Source of the DNA: an uncultured Lachnospiraceae bacterium
GTDB taxonomy: Bacteria; Bacillota; Clostridia; Lachnospirales; Lachnospiraceae
Length of the DNA stretch: 64,000 nucleotides
Reading direction: 5' to 3'
NCBI GenBank assembly: GCA_947630855.1
Contig: CANRJF010000001.1
Span: 47,685-111,684, forward strand
Part shown: in pieces, positions 8,804-17,156 of the stretch
Layout of the letters: each line of letters starts with the position of its first letter
Position numbering within the stretch: the first letter of the stretch is position 1
Made by a program: the position numbers and the translations under genes
Notes under the pieces: generated by a model
Database searches by the model: none
Told to the model about the DNA's origin: nothing
What the model saw: the letters and a program-made list of their open reading frames with translations, nothing else

Positions 8804-9451
8804 TTAATTTCCCTGCGGCTTATTCTCTTCCTGTTTTTTCTCCCATATGGCAAGTTTAATGTCCTCATGTTCCTTATCAAAGGCCTCTATCACTTCCGGG
8901 CCTAAGATACCATGCATATAAGAGTAAATTTCTTTGCTGTTTGTCTCGCAGTTCTGTTTTTTTATAATATTTTTCTTAAGGTCAATGCGGACCTGGGTAA
9001 TCCATTGGGATATTTCTTCAATTTTCTCTGTATTATTCTTTAAGATATGATAACAAAACTGAATACTTTCATACATCAATTTCTGATTGACAGAATGAAT
9101 CTGCCTGGGAATTTCCATGGCTTCGTCCTCTAATGCTTCTAACTTTTCATTGATTTCCTCAATGAGGCGCTTATTTTCCTCTAATTTACGTTTTGAAAGG
9201 TTTTTGGCATTTTCACTGGCACCGTCCATGTTTACCACAATGCTTTCCATGAGAGTGCTTTTCAGTTTTTTTAAATCTTTGCTGTCATTATTTATCTGCC
9301 CCTGTTTTTTTAACAGTTCATTTAACCGGCTCTCCAGTTCTTTTATGGCATCATTCTTTCCGGTTACCGCAAAGAGCCTGTGCCATTTCTGGTCTAACAC
9401 CAAAATCGGTATTTTCTGGGATTTTAACGCATCTTTTAATTCTTCTTCCAA
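8804..9451 (-). CDS. Coiled-coil protein of unknown function
   Basis: About 215 residues, mostly charged and helical, with long heptad-like stretches (ELESRLNELLKKQG; KLEENKRLIEEINEKLEALEDEA). No signal peptide, membrane segment or catalytic motif is visible. I do not recognise a named family. The frame is open up to a TTG at 9487 inside rex, but that codon has no ribosome binding site; the TTG at 9451 has AAGAGGG at 8 nt and lies just past the rex stop, so it is preferred. Its place between rex and nnrD suggests operon membership, not a function. Confidence 0.65.
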   Translation of the reverse strand: MEEELKDALKSQKIPILVLDQKWHRLFAVTGKNDAIKELESRLNELLKKQGQINNDSKDLKKLKSTLMESIVVNMDGASENAKNLSKRKLEENKRLIEEINEKLEALEDEAMEIPRQIHSVNQKLMYESIQFCYHILKNNTEKIEEISQWITQVRIDLKKNIIKKQNCETNSKEIYSYMHGILGPEVIEAFDKEHEDIKLAIWEKKQEENKPQGN

Positions 9452-9464
9452 TTTAACTGCCCTC

Positions 9465-10136
9465 TTATTCCTGACGGTTTTTTGCAATGTTGTAGGATAG
9501 CTGCATTAAACTGTCGGAAAGATGTACATTTTCCACCACTACATTTTTATTTTCCATTTTTAAATCCACATGGGCAAAATTCCAGATTGCACGAACCCCC
9601 AGTTCCACAAGCTGGCTGGCAATTGCCTCGGCTTTTGCTTTTGGCATGGTAAGGGCTGCAATATCCACGGTATTGTTTTTCACAAAATCCTCCAATTCCT
9701 CTAACATATGGATTTCTATATTTCTTACTTTCTGCCCTTTTAACTTTGTATCTACGTCAAATAATGCAATGGTTACAAATCCAAATTTCTCAAATTTTAC
9801 GTAATTTGCCAATGCCTGGCCTAAATTTCCTGCCCCAACAATAATAATATTATGTTTTTCATTTACCCCTAAGATTTTACCTATCTCATCATATAAGTAT
9901 TGTACGTTATATCCGTACCCCTGCTGTCCAAACCCTCCAAAATTATTTAAATCCTGGCGAATCTGTGAAGCGGTTACATTCATTCTTGAGCTTAAATCGT
10001 TTGATGAGATTCTTTCAATTCCTGCATCTATTAAATCCCCTAAATACCTGTAATATCTTGGCATTCTTCGGATTACTGCCTGTGAAATCTCCTTCTCCAA
10101 ATTCCGGTCCTCCTGATATGTCATATGATAGCTCAT
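9465..10136 (-). CDS. rex: Redox-sensing transcriptional repressor Rex
   Basis: A 223-residue NADH/NAD+ sensor that represses fermentation and reductive genes when NAD+ is high. The N-terminal winged helix has ISSNDLSSRMNVTASQIRQDL (helix-turn-helix, about residues 42-60), and the Rossmann domain has VGAGNLGQAL for dinucleotide binding. Length is typical. The start lacks a strong Shine-Dalgarno site; the transcript would have only a short leader from the promoter at 10166-10194. No clear Rex operator was found at its own promoter. Confidence 0.93.
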   Translation of the reverse strand: MSYHMTYQEDRNLEKEISQAVIRRMPRYYRYLGDLIDAGIERISSNDLSSRMNVTASQIRQDLNNFGGFGQQGYGYNVQYLYDEIGKILGVNEKHNIIIVGAGNLGQALANYVKFEKFGFVTIALFDVDTKLKGQKVRNIEIHMLEELEDFVKNNTVDIAALTMPKAKAEAIASQLVELGVRAIWNFAHVDLKMENKNVVVENVHLSDSLMQLSYNIAKNRQE

Positions 10137-10165
10137 TTGTATCTGCTTTGTACCCCATAGATACG

Positions 10166-10194
10166 ATTATAGTAATTAACGGGCTTTGTGTCAA
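10166..10194 (-). promoter_or_regulatory. Sigma-A promoter of the rex operon
   Basis: On the minus strand TTGACA (10189-10194) and TATAAT (10166-10171) are separated by exactly 17 nt, a perfect consensus, ending about 30 nt before the rex ATG. Confidence 0.85.
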
Positions 10195-10202
10195 TGTGTG
10201 AA

Positions 10203-10236
10203 AAATCTGCCTTAGCAGAAATGGCGGATTTTTTAA
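10203..10236. terminator. Terminator-like hairpin between the ABC-F gene and rex
   Basis: Arms 10203-10211 (AAATCTGCC) and 10223-10231 (GGCGGATTT) give a 9-bp stem. On the plus strand the single non-Watson-Crick pair is a T-G wobble and six T follow; on the minus strand it is a C-A mismatch and a shorter T-run follows. It probably ends the ABC-F transcript before the rex promoter. The rest of 10237-10514 is AT-rich and, apart from one palindrome, shows nothing. Confidence 0.5.
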
Positions 10237-10352
10237 CTTTCATTTAATTTTATGTGGTTTAATTCTCATTTAATAATTATGATTAAGCAGTTTATCCACT
10301 TTATAAACATATTTATCCACAATTATATTAATTTAATGGACTGTCTATTACA

Positions 10353-10377
10353 GCCTCAAACACTTGCTGTTTGAGGC
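10353..10377. repeat. Perfect intergenic palindrome
   Basis: GCCTCAAACA and TGTTTGAGGC form a perfect 10-bp stem with a 5-nt loop (CTTGC). No T-run follows on either strand, so it is not an ordinary terminator. It lies in the 378-bp gap between the ABC-F gene and rex. Function unknown. Confidence 0.6.
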
Positions 10378-10514
10378 GTAAGAACATGATTCAGGCGTGC
10401 AAAGATACTGAACAGATACGATTTAATTATTAGCTGTTTTTGCTTATCACCAATCCTTTTCCCAAAAGTTAAAGGGAAAAGACAAGTTGAAGTTCAAGTA
10501 AAATAATCCTACCG

Positions 10515-12425
10515 TTACTCCGCTAATTTCTCCCACTGTTCATATAATGACTCCAATTCATCATTAACTTCTGTCAGTTTCCCGTTAATCTCATTTAATT
10601 TTGCAGAATTGGTAGCATTCTCCGGCAGATTAAGCTGTTGATTTAAAGCCGACGCTTCCTCTTCTAGCTCCCCGATTCGTTCCTCCGTACGTTTTAACTC
10701 CGCCGCTTTTTTGCGAATCCGCGCCTGTTCTTCCTTTTGCTGTTTCCAGTCTGCCTTCCCAGCCTCGTTTTTCTTCTGTACTTTTACATCCTCCTGCGGG
10801 ATGGGCACATGCTCCATGGCAGTATCATGTTTTTCCAGATAGTAATCATAATTGCCGATATAATTCACAATTGTTCCCTGGGTAAGGTCTAAGATGCGGG
10901 TTGCCGTCTTATTTATAAAATAACGGTCATGGCTGACGAAAAACACGGTTCCGGTATAATGATTTAATGCCGTTTCCAATATTTCCTTAGAAGTAATGTC
11001 CAAATGGTTGGTAGGCTCATCTAATATTAAAAAATTTGCTTCCGAGAGCATAAGCTTGGCAAGGGAAACTCTTCCCTTTTCCCCGCCGCTGATATCACAA
11101 ATCCGCTTAAATACATCATCATCCGTAAATAAAAAAGCTGCCAGGATATTCCGAACCTGGGTGTTGGTAAGCCCGGGATACGCGTCTGAAATCTCATCAA
11201 ACAAAGTTTTATCATCGGAAAGCACTTGATGCTCCTGGTCATAATATCCAATATGCACATTGGTTCCCAAAGTGATTTTCCCTGTATCTAAAGGAACCAT
11301 CTCATTAATCATTTTTAGTATGGTGGTTTTTCCCGTACCGTTATCGCCGATTAACGCCACCCGTTCTCCCCGTTTTATCTCAAAGGATATATGGGAAAAA
11401 AGAAGGTTATTCTCAAAAGTCTTGGAAATATCCTCCACCAAAAGCACATCATTGCCGCTGGTAATATTCGGCTCTAAATGAATTTTAATCTGGGTATGCT
11501 CCTCTACGGGCTTTTCTAACCGTTCTACTTTATCCAGCATTTTCTCTCTGCTTTCCGCCCGCTTAATGGATTTCTCCCGGTTAAAAGATTTTAACCGGGC
11601 AATCACCTCTTCCTGATGTTTAATCTCCTGCTGTTGGTTATAATATGCCTTTAGCTGCGCTTCCCGAAGCAGTGCTTTTTTCCTGGCATAATCGGAATAA
11701 TTTCCCATAAAAACCGATGACTGGTGTAAATACAGTTCCACTACTTTTGTCACAATTTTATCCAAAAAGTAACGGTCATGGCTGACAATGAGCACCGCCC
11801 CCTTGTAGTTGCTTAAAAATGTTTCAAGCCAGGATATACTTGACATATCCAGATGGTTGGTAGGCTCGTCCAATATCAATAATTCCGGCTTTGACACTAA
11901 AAGCCTGCCCAGGGCAACCCTGGTTTTCTCACCGCCTGATAATGTGGCAATCTCCCTGTTAAAATCCTCCTGGGAAAATCCAAGCCCGCGAATCACACCG
12001 GTGACTTCACTGCGGTAGGCATAGCCGTCTTTCAATTCAAAATCGTGCTGCAAACGGTTATATTTCTCCAAATGCCCTGTTAATTCATCACTGGATAGAT
12101 GATGCATGGCATCTTCCATATCACGAAGCTGTTGTTCCATGGAGAGAAGTTCTGCCCTGGCGGACAATACCTCCTGTAAAATCGTGCGTCTGCCGGATAC
12201 ATCCTGGTATTGGGCAAGGTAACCTACCGTAGTATTTTTTGAAAGAACTATTTCTCCTTCGTCAGGGGAAAGTTCCCCCATAATAATCTTAAGCAGCGTG
12301 GACTTTCCTGCGCCGTTAATTCCAATAATAGCTGTTTTTTCATTTTCCTCCATATGGAAGGATACGTTTTTCAATATTTCATCCGTACCAAAGGACTTTT
12401 TTATATTTTGACAGGCTAAAATCAT
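10515..12425 (-). CDS. ABC-F family ribosome-associated ATPase
   Basis: A 636-residue soluble protein with two ABC domains and no membrane segment. Walker A sites are GINGAGKST (about 35) and GDNGTGKTT (about 360); signature motifs [15 protein letters not shown] and [15 protein letters not shown] are each followed by [12 protein letters not shown] Lys/Arg/Glu-rich linker sits between them and a coiled-coil C-terminal domain ends the protein. ABC-F proteins act on the ribosome E site, for translation quality control or antibiotic protection; no feature proves a resistance role. Its ATG overlaps the icd stop (ATGA), so the two are translationally coupled. Confidence 0.88.
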   Translation of the reverse strand: MILACQNIKKSFGTDEILKNVSFHMEENEKTAIIGINGAGKSTLLKIIMGELSPDEGEIVLSKNTTVGYLAQYQDVSGRRTILQEVLSARAELLSMEQQLRDMEDAMHHLSSDELTGHLEKYNRLQHDFELKDGYAYRSEVTGVIRGLGFSQEDFNREIATLSGGEKTRVALGRLLVSKPELLILDEPTNHLDMSSISWLETFLSNYKGAVLIVSHDRYFLDKIVTKVVELYLHQSSVFMGNYSDYARKKALLREAQLKAYYNQQQEIKHQEEVIARLKSFNREKSIKRAESREKMLDKVERLEKPVEEHTQIKIHLEPNITSGNDVLLVEDISKTFENNLLFSHISFEIKRGERVALIGDNGTGKTTILKMINEMVPLDTGKITLGTNVHIGYYDQEHQVLSDDKTLFDEISDAYPGLTNTQVRNILAAFLFTDDDVFKRICDISGGEKGRVSLAKLMLSEANFLILDEPTNHLDITSKEILETALNHYTGTVFFVSHDRYFINKTATRILDLTQGTIVNYIGNYDYYLEKHDTAMEHVPIPQEDVKVQKKNEAGKADWKQQKEEQARIRKKAAELKRTEERIGELEEEASALNQQLNLPENATNSAKLNEINGKLTEVNDELESLYEQWEKLAE

Positions 12426-13633
12426 GATAAACTTTCCTCTAATGTTTTACGGATTTCTAAAATAAATCCTTTGCTGTTTAATACAGTGGGATTTTTTAAT
12501 GATGTAATAAGCGCCAGATCTTTTGTCATTTTTCCCTCTTCAATGGTTTTAATGCAGGCATGTTCCAGTTTGTCCGCAAACTCCATAAGCTTTGGCAATT
12601 TATCCAGCTCTCCCCGTTTCCTTAATGCACCGCTCCATGCAAAGATGGTTGCTACGGAGTTGGTGGAGGTTTCCTCCCCCTTTAAATGTTTATAGTAATG
12701 TCTTTGAACCGTTCCGTGGGCTGCCTCATACTCATAGTAGCCCTGAGGGGAAACTAACACGGAAGTCATCATGGCAAGGGAACCAAAAGCGGAACTAATC
12801 ATGTCGCTCATCACATCCCCGTCATAGTTTTTGCATGCCCAGATATAGCCTCCTTCAGATTTCATGACTCTTGCCACCGCATCATCAATAAGGGTATAAA
12901 AATATGTGATGCCCGCCTTCTCAAAGGCATCCTTATAGTCTTTATCAAAAATTTCCTGAAAAATATCTTTAAAGGTATGGTCATATTTCTTGGAAATGGT
13001 GTCTTTTGTGGCAAACCATAAATCCTGTTTTACATCTAAAGCGTAGGTAAAACAGCTTCTGGCAAAACTTTCAATGGAATCCTCCAGATTATGCTGTCCC
13101 TGGACTACACCGGCGCCTGTAAAGTTGTGGATTAACTCTCTTTCTTCTTTTCCATTCTCTGGGGTATATACAAGCTCCACTTTTCCGGCTGCAGGAATTT
13201 TCATCTCTGTTGCCTTGTATACATCACCATAGGCATGTCTTGCAATGGTGATGGGTTTTTTCCAGTTTTTCACACATGGCTCTATTCCCTTTACCACAAT
13301 AGGGGAACGGAATACCGTGCCGTCCAACATGGCGCGGATGGTTCCGTTCGGGCTTTTCCACATCTCTTTTAACTTGTACTCATCCATTCTTGCCCCGTTT
13401 GGAGTGATGGTAGCGCATTTTACAGCCACGCCGTATTTTTTTGTGGCATTGGCGGAATCTATGGTTACCTGGTCATTTGTCTCGTTGCGGCATTCTAAGC
13501 CCAAATCATAATATTCTGTCTTTAAATCAATAAAAGGAAGAAGTAACTCCTCTTTAATCATTGCCCAGAGAATCCTTGTCATTTCATCTCCGTCCATCTC
13601 AACTAAGGGTGTTGTCATTTTAATTTTTTCCAT
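12422..13633 (-). CDS. icd: Isocitrate dehydrogenase, NADP-type (eukaryote-like subfamily)
   Basis: A 403-residue enzyme converting isocitrate to 2-oxoglutarate, the precursor of glutamate. The sequence ([17 protein letters not shown], then [20 protein letters not shown], the IDH signature) belongs to the subfamily that includes mitochondrial and cytosolic eukaryotic enzymes and some bacterial ones, not the E. coli type. The frame is open to an ATG at 13651, but that ATG is part of the ATGAGGAGG ribosome binding site for the ATG at 13633. Citrate synthase and aconitase are not in view. Confidence 0.93.
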   Translation of the reverse strand: MEKIKMTTPLVEMDGDEMTRILWAMIKEELLLPFIDLKTEYYDLGLECRNETNDQVTIDSANATKKYGVAVKCATITPNGARMDEYKLKEMWKSPNGTIRAMLDGTVFRSPIVVKGIEPCVKNWKKPITIARHAYGDVYKATEMKIPAAGKVELVYTPENGKEERELIHNFTGAGVVQGQHNLEDSIESFARSCFTYALDVKQDLWFATKDTISKKYDHTFKDIFQEIFDKDYKDAFEKAGITYFYTLIDDAVARVMKSEGGYIWACKNYDGDVMSDMISSAFGSLAMMTSVLVSPQGYYEYEAAHGTVQRHYYKHLKGEETSTNSVATIFAWSGALRKRGELDKLPKLMEFADKLEHACIKTIEEGKMTKDLALITSLKNPTVLNSKGFILEIRKTLEESLS

Positions 13634-13666
13634 ACTTTGTATCCTCCTCATTTTATTCTAAATACG

Positions 13667-13695
13667 ATTGTATACAATTATTTCTTTATCGTCAA
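13667..13695 (-). promoter_or_regulatory. Sigma-A promoter of icd
   Basis: TTGACG (13690-13695) and TACAAT (13667-13672) are separated by 17 nt on the minus strand, about 35 nt before the icd start. Confidence 0.8.
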
Positions 13696-13774
13696 GGAAT
13701 TTTCCGTTACTATTATGGCTGTTGTCCGCGGGAATGAATCTGCAAAAAAAAATTTTTAGCTTTTCCACATGGAA

Positions 13775-13801
13775 ACACTTACAAGCCCTCTACATATGAT
13801 A
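13775..13801 (+). promoter_or_regulatory. Candidate sigma-K/sigma-E sporulation promoter
   Basis: CATATGATA (13793-13801) fits the mother-cell -10 pattern CATANNNTA exactly, with AC at 13775-13776 and a 16-nt spacer, as in the sigma-K consensus (AC, 16-17 nt, CATANNNTA). It lies 33 nt before the Cys/Gly peptide gene. No good sigma-A promoter is seen there. Confidence 0.4.
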
Positions 13802-13834
13802 CAGTGTAAACAATCAATAATGGAGGATTTCTAA

Positions 13835-14056
13835 ATGAGTGATTTAGCAGCAACAAACTGTGGCGGATGTGGATGCACAAACGGAGGCGGATGCGGCTCT
13901 ATTCTTTGGCTCATCGTTCTGCTTTGCTTATGCAATGGCAACGGCAACGGCGGCTTTTTTGGCGGCAGCGGATGCGGCGGCTGCGAAGAAGGCAACAGTT
14001 GTATCTGGATTATCCTGTTGTTACTCTGCTGTGGCGGATGCGGATTTGGTTGCTAA
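13835..14056 (+). CDS. Small Cys/Gly-rich hydrophobic peptide
   Basis: A 73-residue protein with about 16 cysteines and many glycines. Two hydrophobic stretches (SILWLIVLLCLC, about 22-33, and WIILLLLCC, about 57-65) are set between CGGCGC, GGGCG and GGSGCGGC blocks. GGAGG lies 7 nt before the ATG and a strong terminator follows, so it is a complete monocistronic gene. Similar proteins in clostridial genomes carry misleading names borrowed from insect chorion proteins. The cysteine content, and the sporulation-like promoter, would fit a cross-linked spore-coat component; this is inference. Two other plus-strand frames over the same DNA are shadows. Confidence 0.75.
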   Translation: MSDLAATNCGGCGCTNGGGCGSILWLIVLLCLCNGNGNGGFFGGSGCGGCEEGNSCIWIILLLLCCGGCGFGC

Positions 14057-14078
14057 GAATCAGCCGGCATACCATTTC

Positions 14079-14106
14079 ACGGGGAAGCTTTTGCTTCCCC
14101 GTTTTA
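14079..14106. terminator. Bidirectional Rho-independent terminator
   Basis: ACGGGGAAGC (14079-14088) and GCTTCCCCGT (14093-14102) form a perfect 10-bp stem with a TTTT loop and a T-rich tail on the plus strand. It ends the Cys/Gly gene and lies at the stop of the convergent 42-residue gene. Confidence 0.9.
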
Positions 14107-14232
14107 ATTTCGTTTATTTTTATCTTTTTTCTGCAAATCTTTTTCTTTTTCCTCCTTTTTTTTGCTTTTCTCCCTTAAACATTCCTCGTCCAGTTCATAT
14201 ACATTTTCTCCGTCAATGACTAACCGTCCCAT
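14104..14232 (-). CDS. 42-residue charged protein, unknown function
   Basis: The ATG at 14230-14232 has a perfect AAAGGAG at 6 nt. The product begins MGRLVIDGENVYELDEECL, a short ordered-looking acidic segment, and ends in a run of Lys/Glu/Arg. The frame is open further upstream to 14352, but that part is low in coding character and lacks a ribosome binding site. I recall similar short proteins in Lachnospiraceae but know no function. It is convergent with the Cys/Gly peptide gene and shares its terminator. Confidence 0.6.
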   Translation of the reverse strand: MGRLVIDGENVYELDEECLREKSKKKEEKEKDLQKKDKNKRN

Positions 14233-14250
14233 AAAAAACTCCTTTTTTCT

Positions 14251-14278
14251 TACTATATGTAAAAATACTGGTAACTGT
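14251..14278 (-). promoter_or_regulatory. Second candidate sigma-K/sigma-E-type promoter
   Basis: On the minus strand CATATAGTA (14251-14259) matches CATANNNTA, with AC 17 nt upstream (14277-14278). It would start transcription only about 12 nt before the 42-residue gene's ATG, a tight leader that lowers confidence. Confidence 0.25.
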
Positions 14279-14360
14279 TCAGGACATCCTTTAATGCTAT
14301 TGCGCCGATTGCAAGACGCTGAAATCGGCTTTCCTATTGCAATCGTGTGCATCAGTTATT

Positions 14361-14395
14361 TATAGTAAACGCATTTACTTAATGCATTTACTATA
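14361..14395. repeat. 35-bp near-perfect palindrome
   Basis: TATAGTAAA (14361-14369) pairs with TTTACTATA (14387-14395), and after one mismatch GCATT pairs with AATGC around a 5-nt loop. A second inverted pair, GATTGCAA/TTGCAATC (14307-14314 and 14337-14344), lies just upstream. They occupy the gap between two divergent small genes and could be operators or RNA structure. Confidence 0.55.
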
Positions 14396-14460
14396 AAATG
14401 TTTCGTCTTTTCATGTACTAAATCCGGGATTTTTACATACTTTAATAAAAAAGGATTTTT

Positions 14461-14802
14461 ATGGAACAGGAAAATAACAACGAATTTACCCCCACTGCCT
14501 TTGATTTGGAAACCCAGAACAGGAATATCCAGATTTTAAAAACAGTGATTCCCTATCTCAGTCCCTCCCGGCAGAAAAATTTTGCCGTCATGGTGAAATT
14601 CTTAGAATTAAGAAATGCTGTCAGCATATTTGAAAGCCCTCCCGCTTCCATGAGCATATGCTCCTCCGACGACCCGGGAGAACGGAATATAGCGCTTTTA
14701 AATGACTTAAAAAAATTTTGTACGCCGGCACAGCAGGAATCCATTGATATGCTCCTTGGGGCATTTTCCATGTTTTCCTTTGGCGATACAAACCCAATTT
14801 AA
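14461..14802 (+). CDS. Hypothetical protein, 113 residues
   Basis: Starts at an ATG preceded by AAAAAGGA. The product is soluble and mostly helical (IQILKTVIPYLSPSRQKNFAVMVKFLELRNAVSIF) with a short Ser/Asp linker and a hydrophobic Met/Phe-rich C-terminus. No known motif is seen. It is followed 12 nt later by another small gene with its own strong ribosome binding site, and both stand on the plus strand against the prevailing direction. Function unknown. Confidence 0.6.
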   Translation: MEQENNNEFTPTAFDLETQNRNIQILKTVIPYLSPSRQKNFAVMVKFLELRNAVSIFESPPASMSICSSDDPGERNIALLNDLKKFCTPAQQESIDMLLGAFSMFSFGDTNPI

Positions 14803-14814
14803 AAAGGAGTCTGT

Positions 14815-15096
14815 ATGGATTACAATTTTTTAAAAAATAACAGAAATTTATCAAATATTTCTCCTGAAAAGCTGGAATTTCTTATGAAATTTGCTGCCCA
14901 GAATAAATCCGGCAATGCAAAGGAAATGTCCAATATGATTCTTGGGGCTGCCAATGCTGCAAAAAAAGAAGGCATTTCTTTTACCCCAAACGAAACGGAT
15001 TTAATTGTGGAAATTTTAAAACAGAATATGAACCCGGAAGAACAGAGAAAAGCCGACCAACTGCTTCATATTATGCGGAACTTAAAGAAAAAATAA
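14815..15096 (+). CDS. Hypothetical helical protein, 93 residues
   Basis: AAAAAGGAG lies 6 nt before the ATG. The product is helical and soluble (ISPEKLEFLMKFAAQNKSGNAKEMSNMILGAANAAKKEG) and ends with a basic tail (NLKKK). Its layout, three predicted helices with regular Leu/Met/Ile spacing, resembles that of its upstream partner, so the two may interact. No family recognised. A bidirectional terminator follows 22 nt after the stop. Confidence 0.65.
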   Translation: MDYNFLKNNRNLSNISPEKLEFLMKFAAQNKSGNAKEMSNMILGAANAAKKEGISFTPNETDLIVEILKQNMNPEEQRKADQLLHIMRNLKKK

Positions 15097-15117
15097 TTTC
15101 TGCATCTCTTCCATTTA

Positions 15118-15147
15118 TAAAGGCGGGGATGTTTTTCCCCGCCTTTA
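15118..15147. terminator. Bidirectional terminator between small-gene pair and leuD
   Basis: An 11-bp stem (TAAAGGCGGGG at 15118-15128 with CCCCGCCTTTA at 15137-15147) closes an 8-nt loop. T-runs after it are short on both strands, but it lies exactly between two convergent stop codons. Confidence 0.75.
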
Positions 15148-15153
15148 CCAGTT

Positions 15154-15642
15154 TTACTTTTGGTTAATATAATTTACAAGCCCTTCGCAGTCAATGATTT
15201 TCTGCATAAATTCAGGGAATGCCTGACCCTGATAAGATTTTTTTGTGGTCTTATCAGTAATCACTCCCGTATCAAAGTCCACTTCCACTTCGTCTCCCGG
15301 GTTAATCTCTGCCGCTGCCTCTTTACATTCCACAATGGGAAGGCCTATATTAATGGCATTACGGTAAAAAATTCTGGCAAAAGTCTCTGCGATGACACAG
15401 CTTACCCCGGCTGCCTTAATGGCAATGGGGGCATGTTCACGGCTGGAACCACATCCAAAATTCTTTTCTGCCACAATAATGTCCCCGTTTTTAACTTTTT
15501 TGATAAATTCCTTATCGATATCTTCCATGCAATGAAGAGCTAATTCTTTTGGATCCGAAGAATTTAAATATCTTGCAGGAATAATTACATCCGTATCCAC
15601 ATTGTTTCCATACTTAAAAACAGTTCCCCTTGCTGCTTTCAT
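15154..15642 (-). CDS. leuD: 3-isopropylmalate dehydratase small subunit
   Basis: The 162-residue swivel-domain subunit of isopropylmalate isomerase, with [17 protein letters not shown] at the N-terminus and [20 protein letters not shown] carrying substrate-binding residues. It acts with LeuC in leucine synthesis, moving the hydroxyl group of isopropylmalate. The short archaeal/clostridial-type form is expected beside this LeuC. It follows leuC by 12 nt, with AGGAGG before the ATG. Confidence 0.93.
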   Translation of the reverse strand: MKAARGTVFKYGNNVDTDVIIPARYLNSSDPKELALHCMEDIDKEFIKKVKNGDIIVAEKNFGCGSSREHAPIAIKAAGVSCVIAETFARIFYRNAINIGLPIVECKEAAAEINPGDEVEVDFDTGVITDKTTKKSYQGQAFPEFMQKIIDCEGLVNYINQK

Positions 15643-15654
15643 ATTCCTAACCTC

Positions 15655-16914
15655 CTAAACTTCCTCCGGTGAAGAAATCTTCCCGGTAATGGCACTTGCC
15701 GCCGCAACGGCAGGACTTGCAAGGTAAATTTCAGAATCCACATGGCCCATACGGCCTACAAAATTACGGTTTGTGGTAGAAACACACCTCTCTCCTTCCG
15801 CAAGAATGCCCATATAGCCTCCAAGGCATGGACCGCAGGTAGGAGTGCTCACAATGGCTCCTGCCTCAATAAAAGTCTTAAGAAGCCCTTCTTCCATGGC
15901 ATCCAGATAAACCTTCTGGGTGGCAGGAATCACAATAACACGCAGTCCTTTTTTTACTTTTTTCCCTTTTAAAATTTCCCCTGCAATGCGAAGGTCGTTA
16001 AGACGCCCGTTTGTACAGGAACCGATGACAACCTGGTCGATTTTAATATCCCCTGCCTCGTCAATGGTTTTCGTGTTTTCCGGCAGATGGGGGAAAGCCA
16101 CCGTTGGTTTTAATGTGCTAAGGTCAATGGTATATTCCTCATCATACACAGCGTCTTCGTCTGCCTGATATACCTTGTAAGGCCGGGTGGAGTGCTCTTT
16201 CATATACGCTTCACATATTTCATCCACCGGGAAAATCCCGTTTTTGCCGCCTCCCTCAATTGCCATATTGGCAATGGTAAAACGGTCGTCCATGGAAAGG
16301 TATTTTATACCGTCTCCCACAAACTCCATGGATTTGTACAGTGCCCCATCCACACCAATCATTCCTATAATGTGCAGAATAATATCTTTGCCGCCAATCC
16401 ATTTCCCCGGCTTTCCGGTAAGATTAAATTTTATAGCGGAAGGGACTTTAAACCATGCTTTTCCTGTTGCCATTCCCGCAGCCATATCCGTGGAGCCTAC
16501 GCCTGTGGAAAATGCCCCCAACGCCCCGTAGGTACATGTATGAGAATCTGCCCCAATAATCACATCCCCGGCAACGGTCAGCCCTTTCTCAGGCAGGAGG
16601 GCATGTTCAATCCCCATCTCTCCCACGTCAAAATAATTTGTAATATCGTGTTTACAGGCAAATTCCCGGACACATTTACAATGCTGGGCGGATTTTATAT
16701 CTTTGTTAGGTATAAAATGATCCATAACAAGAGCAATTTTGTCCTTATGGAATACACCGTCCGTCTTCATTTTCTCAATCTCATGGATGGCTACCGGGGA
16801 CGTAATGTCATTGCCCAGTACAAGGTCTAAATCTGCCTCAATTAATTGGCCAGCCTGCACAGATTTAAGGCCTGCATGCGCTGCCAGAATCTTCTGCGTC
16901 ATTGTCATTCCCAT
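15655..16914 (-). CDS. leuC: 3-isopropylmalate dehydratase large subunit
   Basis: The 419-residue aconitase-fold subunit. IGSCTNGR (about residues 296-303) and PTCGPCLGG (about 355-363) supply the three cysteines for the 4Fe-4S cluster; [21 protein letters not shown] is another signature. The length indicates the HacA/LeuC2-type subfamily, so a homoaconitase-like role is formally possible, but pairing with leuD and the nearby ilvCN favours leucine synthesis. AGGAGG is 9 nt before the ATG. The promoter is not clear; it must lie in the palindromic region shared with the divergent LysR gene. Confidence 0.92.
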   Translation of the reverse strand: MGMTMTQKILAAHAGLKSVQAGQLIEADLDLVLGNDITSPVAIHEIEKMKTDGVFHKDKIALVMDHFIPNKDIKSAQHCKCVREFACKHDITNYFDVGEMGIEHALLPEKGLTVAGDVIIGADSHTCTYGALGAFSTGVGSTDMAAGMATGKAWFKVPSAIKFNLTGKPGKWIGGKDIILHIIGMIGVDGALYKSMEFVGDGIKYLSMDDRFTIANMAIEGGGKNGIFPVDEICEAYMKEHSTRPYKVYQADEDAVYDEEYTIDLSTLKPTVAFPHLPENTKTIDEAGDIKIDQVVIGSCTNGRLNDLRIAGEILKGKKVKKGLRVIVIPATQKVYLDAMEEGLLKTFIEAGAIVSTPTCGPCLGGYMGILAEGERCVSTTNRNFVGRMGHVDSEIYLASPAVAAASAITGKISSPEEV

Positions 16915-16967
16915 GCAATGAATCCTCCTTTATTTTTTTTGTGTGAGTGTTTATCTTATCTTTATTT

Positions 16968-17057
16968 CCGCGGGCAACGAGCCAAGTGACTGCCTGCAGG
17001 CATTTGACGTCTGCCGCGGGGATCAAATACCTCGTTGCTTGCAACGTGGTATTTGAT
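16968..17057. repeat. Palindromic cluster between leuC and lysR
   Basis: Two nested structures lie side by side. CCGCGG at 16968 pairs with the right arm TGCCGCGG (17012-17019) around an inner GCCTGCAGGC palindrome. Then ATCAAATACC (17022-17031) pairs with GGTATTTGAT (17048-17057) and, after a T-T mismatch, CGTTGC with GCAACG. The second palindrome touches the -35 box of lysR. It could be an operator or a REP-like element. Confidence 0.6.
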
Positions 17058-17085
17058 TGCATTATAGCATAGGATTTGTTATAAT
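17057..17085 (+). promoter_or_regulatory. Sigma-A promoter of lysR
   Basis: TTGCAT (17057-17062) and TATAAT (17080-17085) with a 17-nt spacer on the plus strand; the -35 overlaps the end of the 36-bp palindrome, which suggests autoregulation. Confidence 0.7.
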
Positions 17086-17156
17086 AGAAATACATATTAA
17101 ATATATTTATTATAATTTTAAGTTATAGAAGTTTTTTGAAAGACAGGTGCACACAT

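Noticed and set aside
10184..10203. Rex operator at the rex promoter
   Set aside because: TTGTG and GTGAA half sites are present but with wrong symmetry and spacing for the Rex consensus (TTGTTAAN4TTAACAA type).
13860..14219. Two overlapping plus-strand frames rich in Ala and Arg
   Set aside because: They are frameshifted shadows of the Cys/Gly peptide gene and run through its terminator.
16865..17095. 76-residue open frame on the minus strand upstream of leuC
   Set aside because: It overlaps the leuC start, the palindromic cluster and the lysR promoter; composition is not protein-like.
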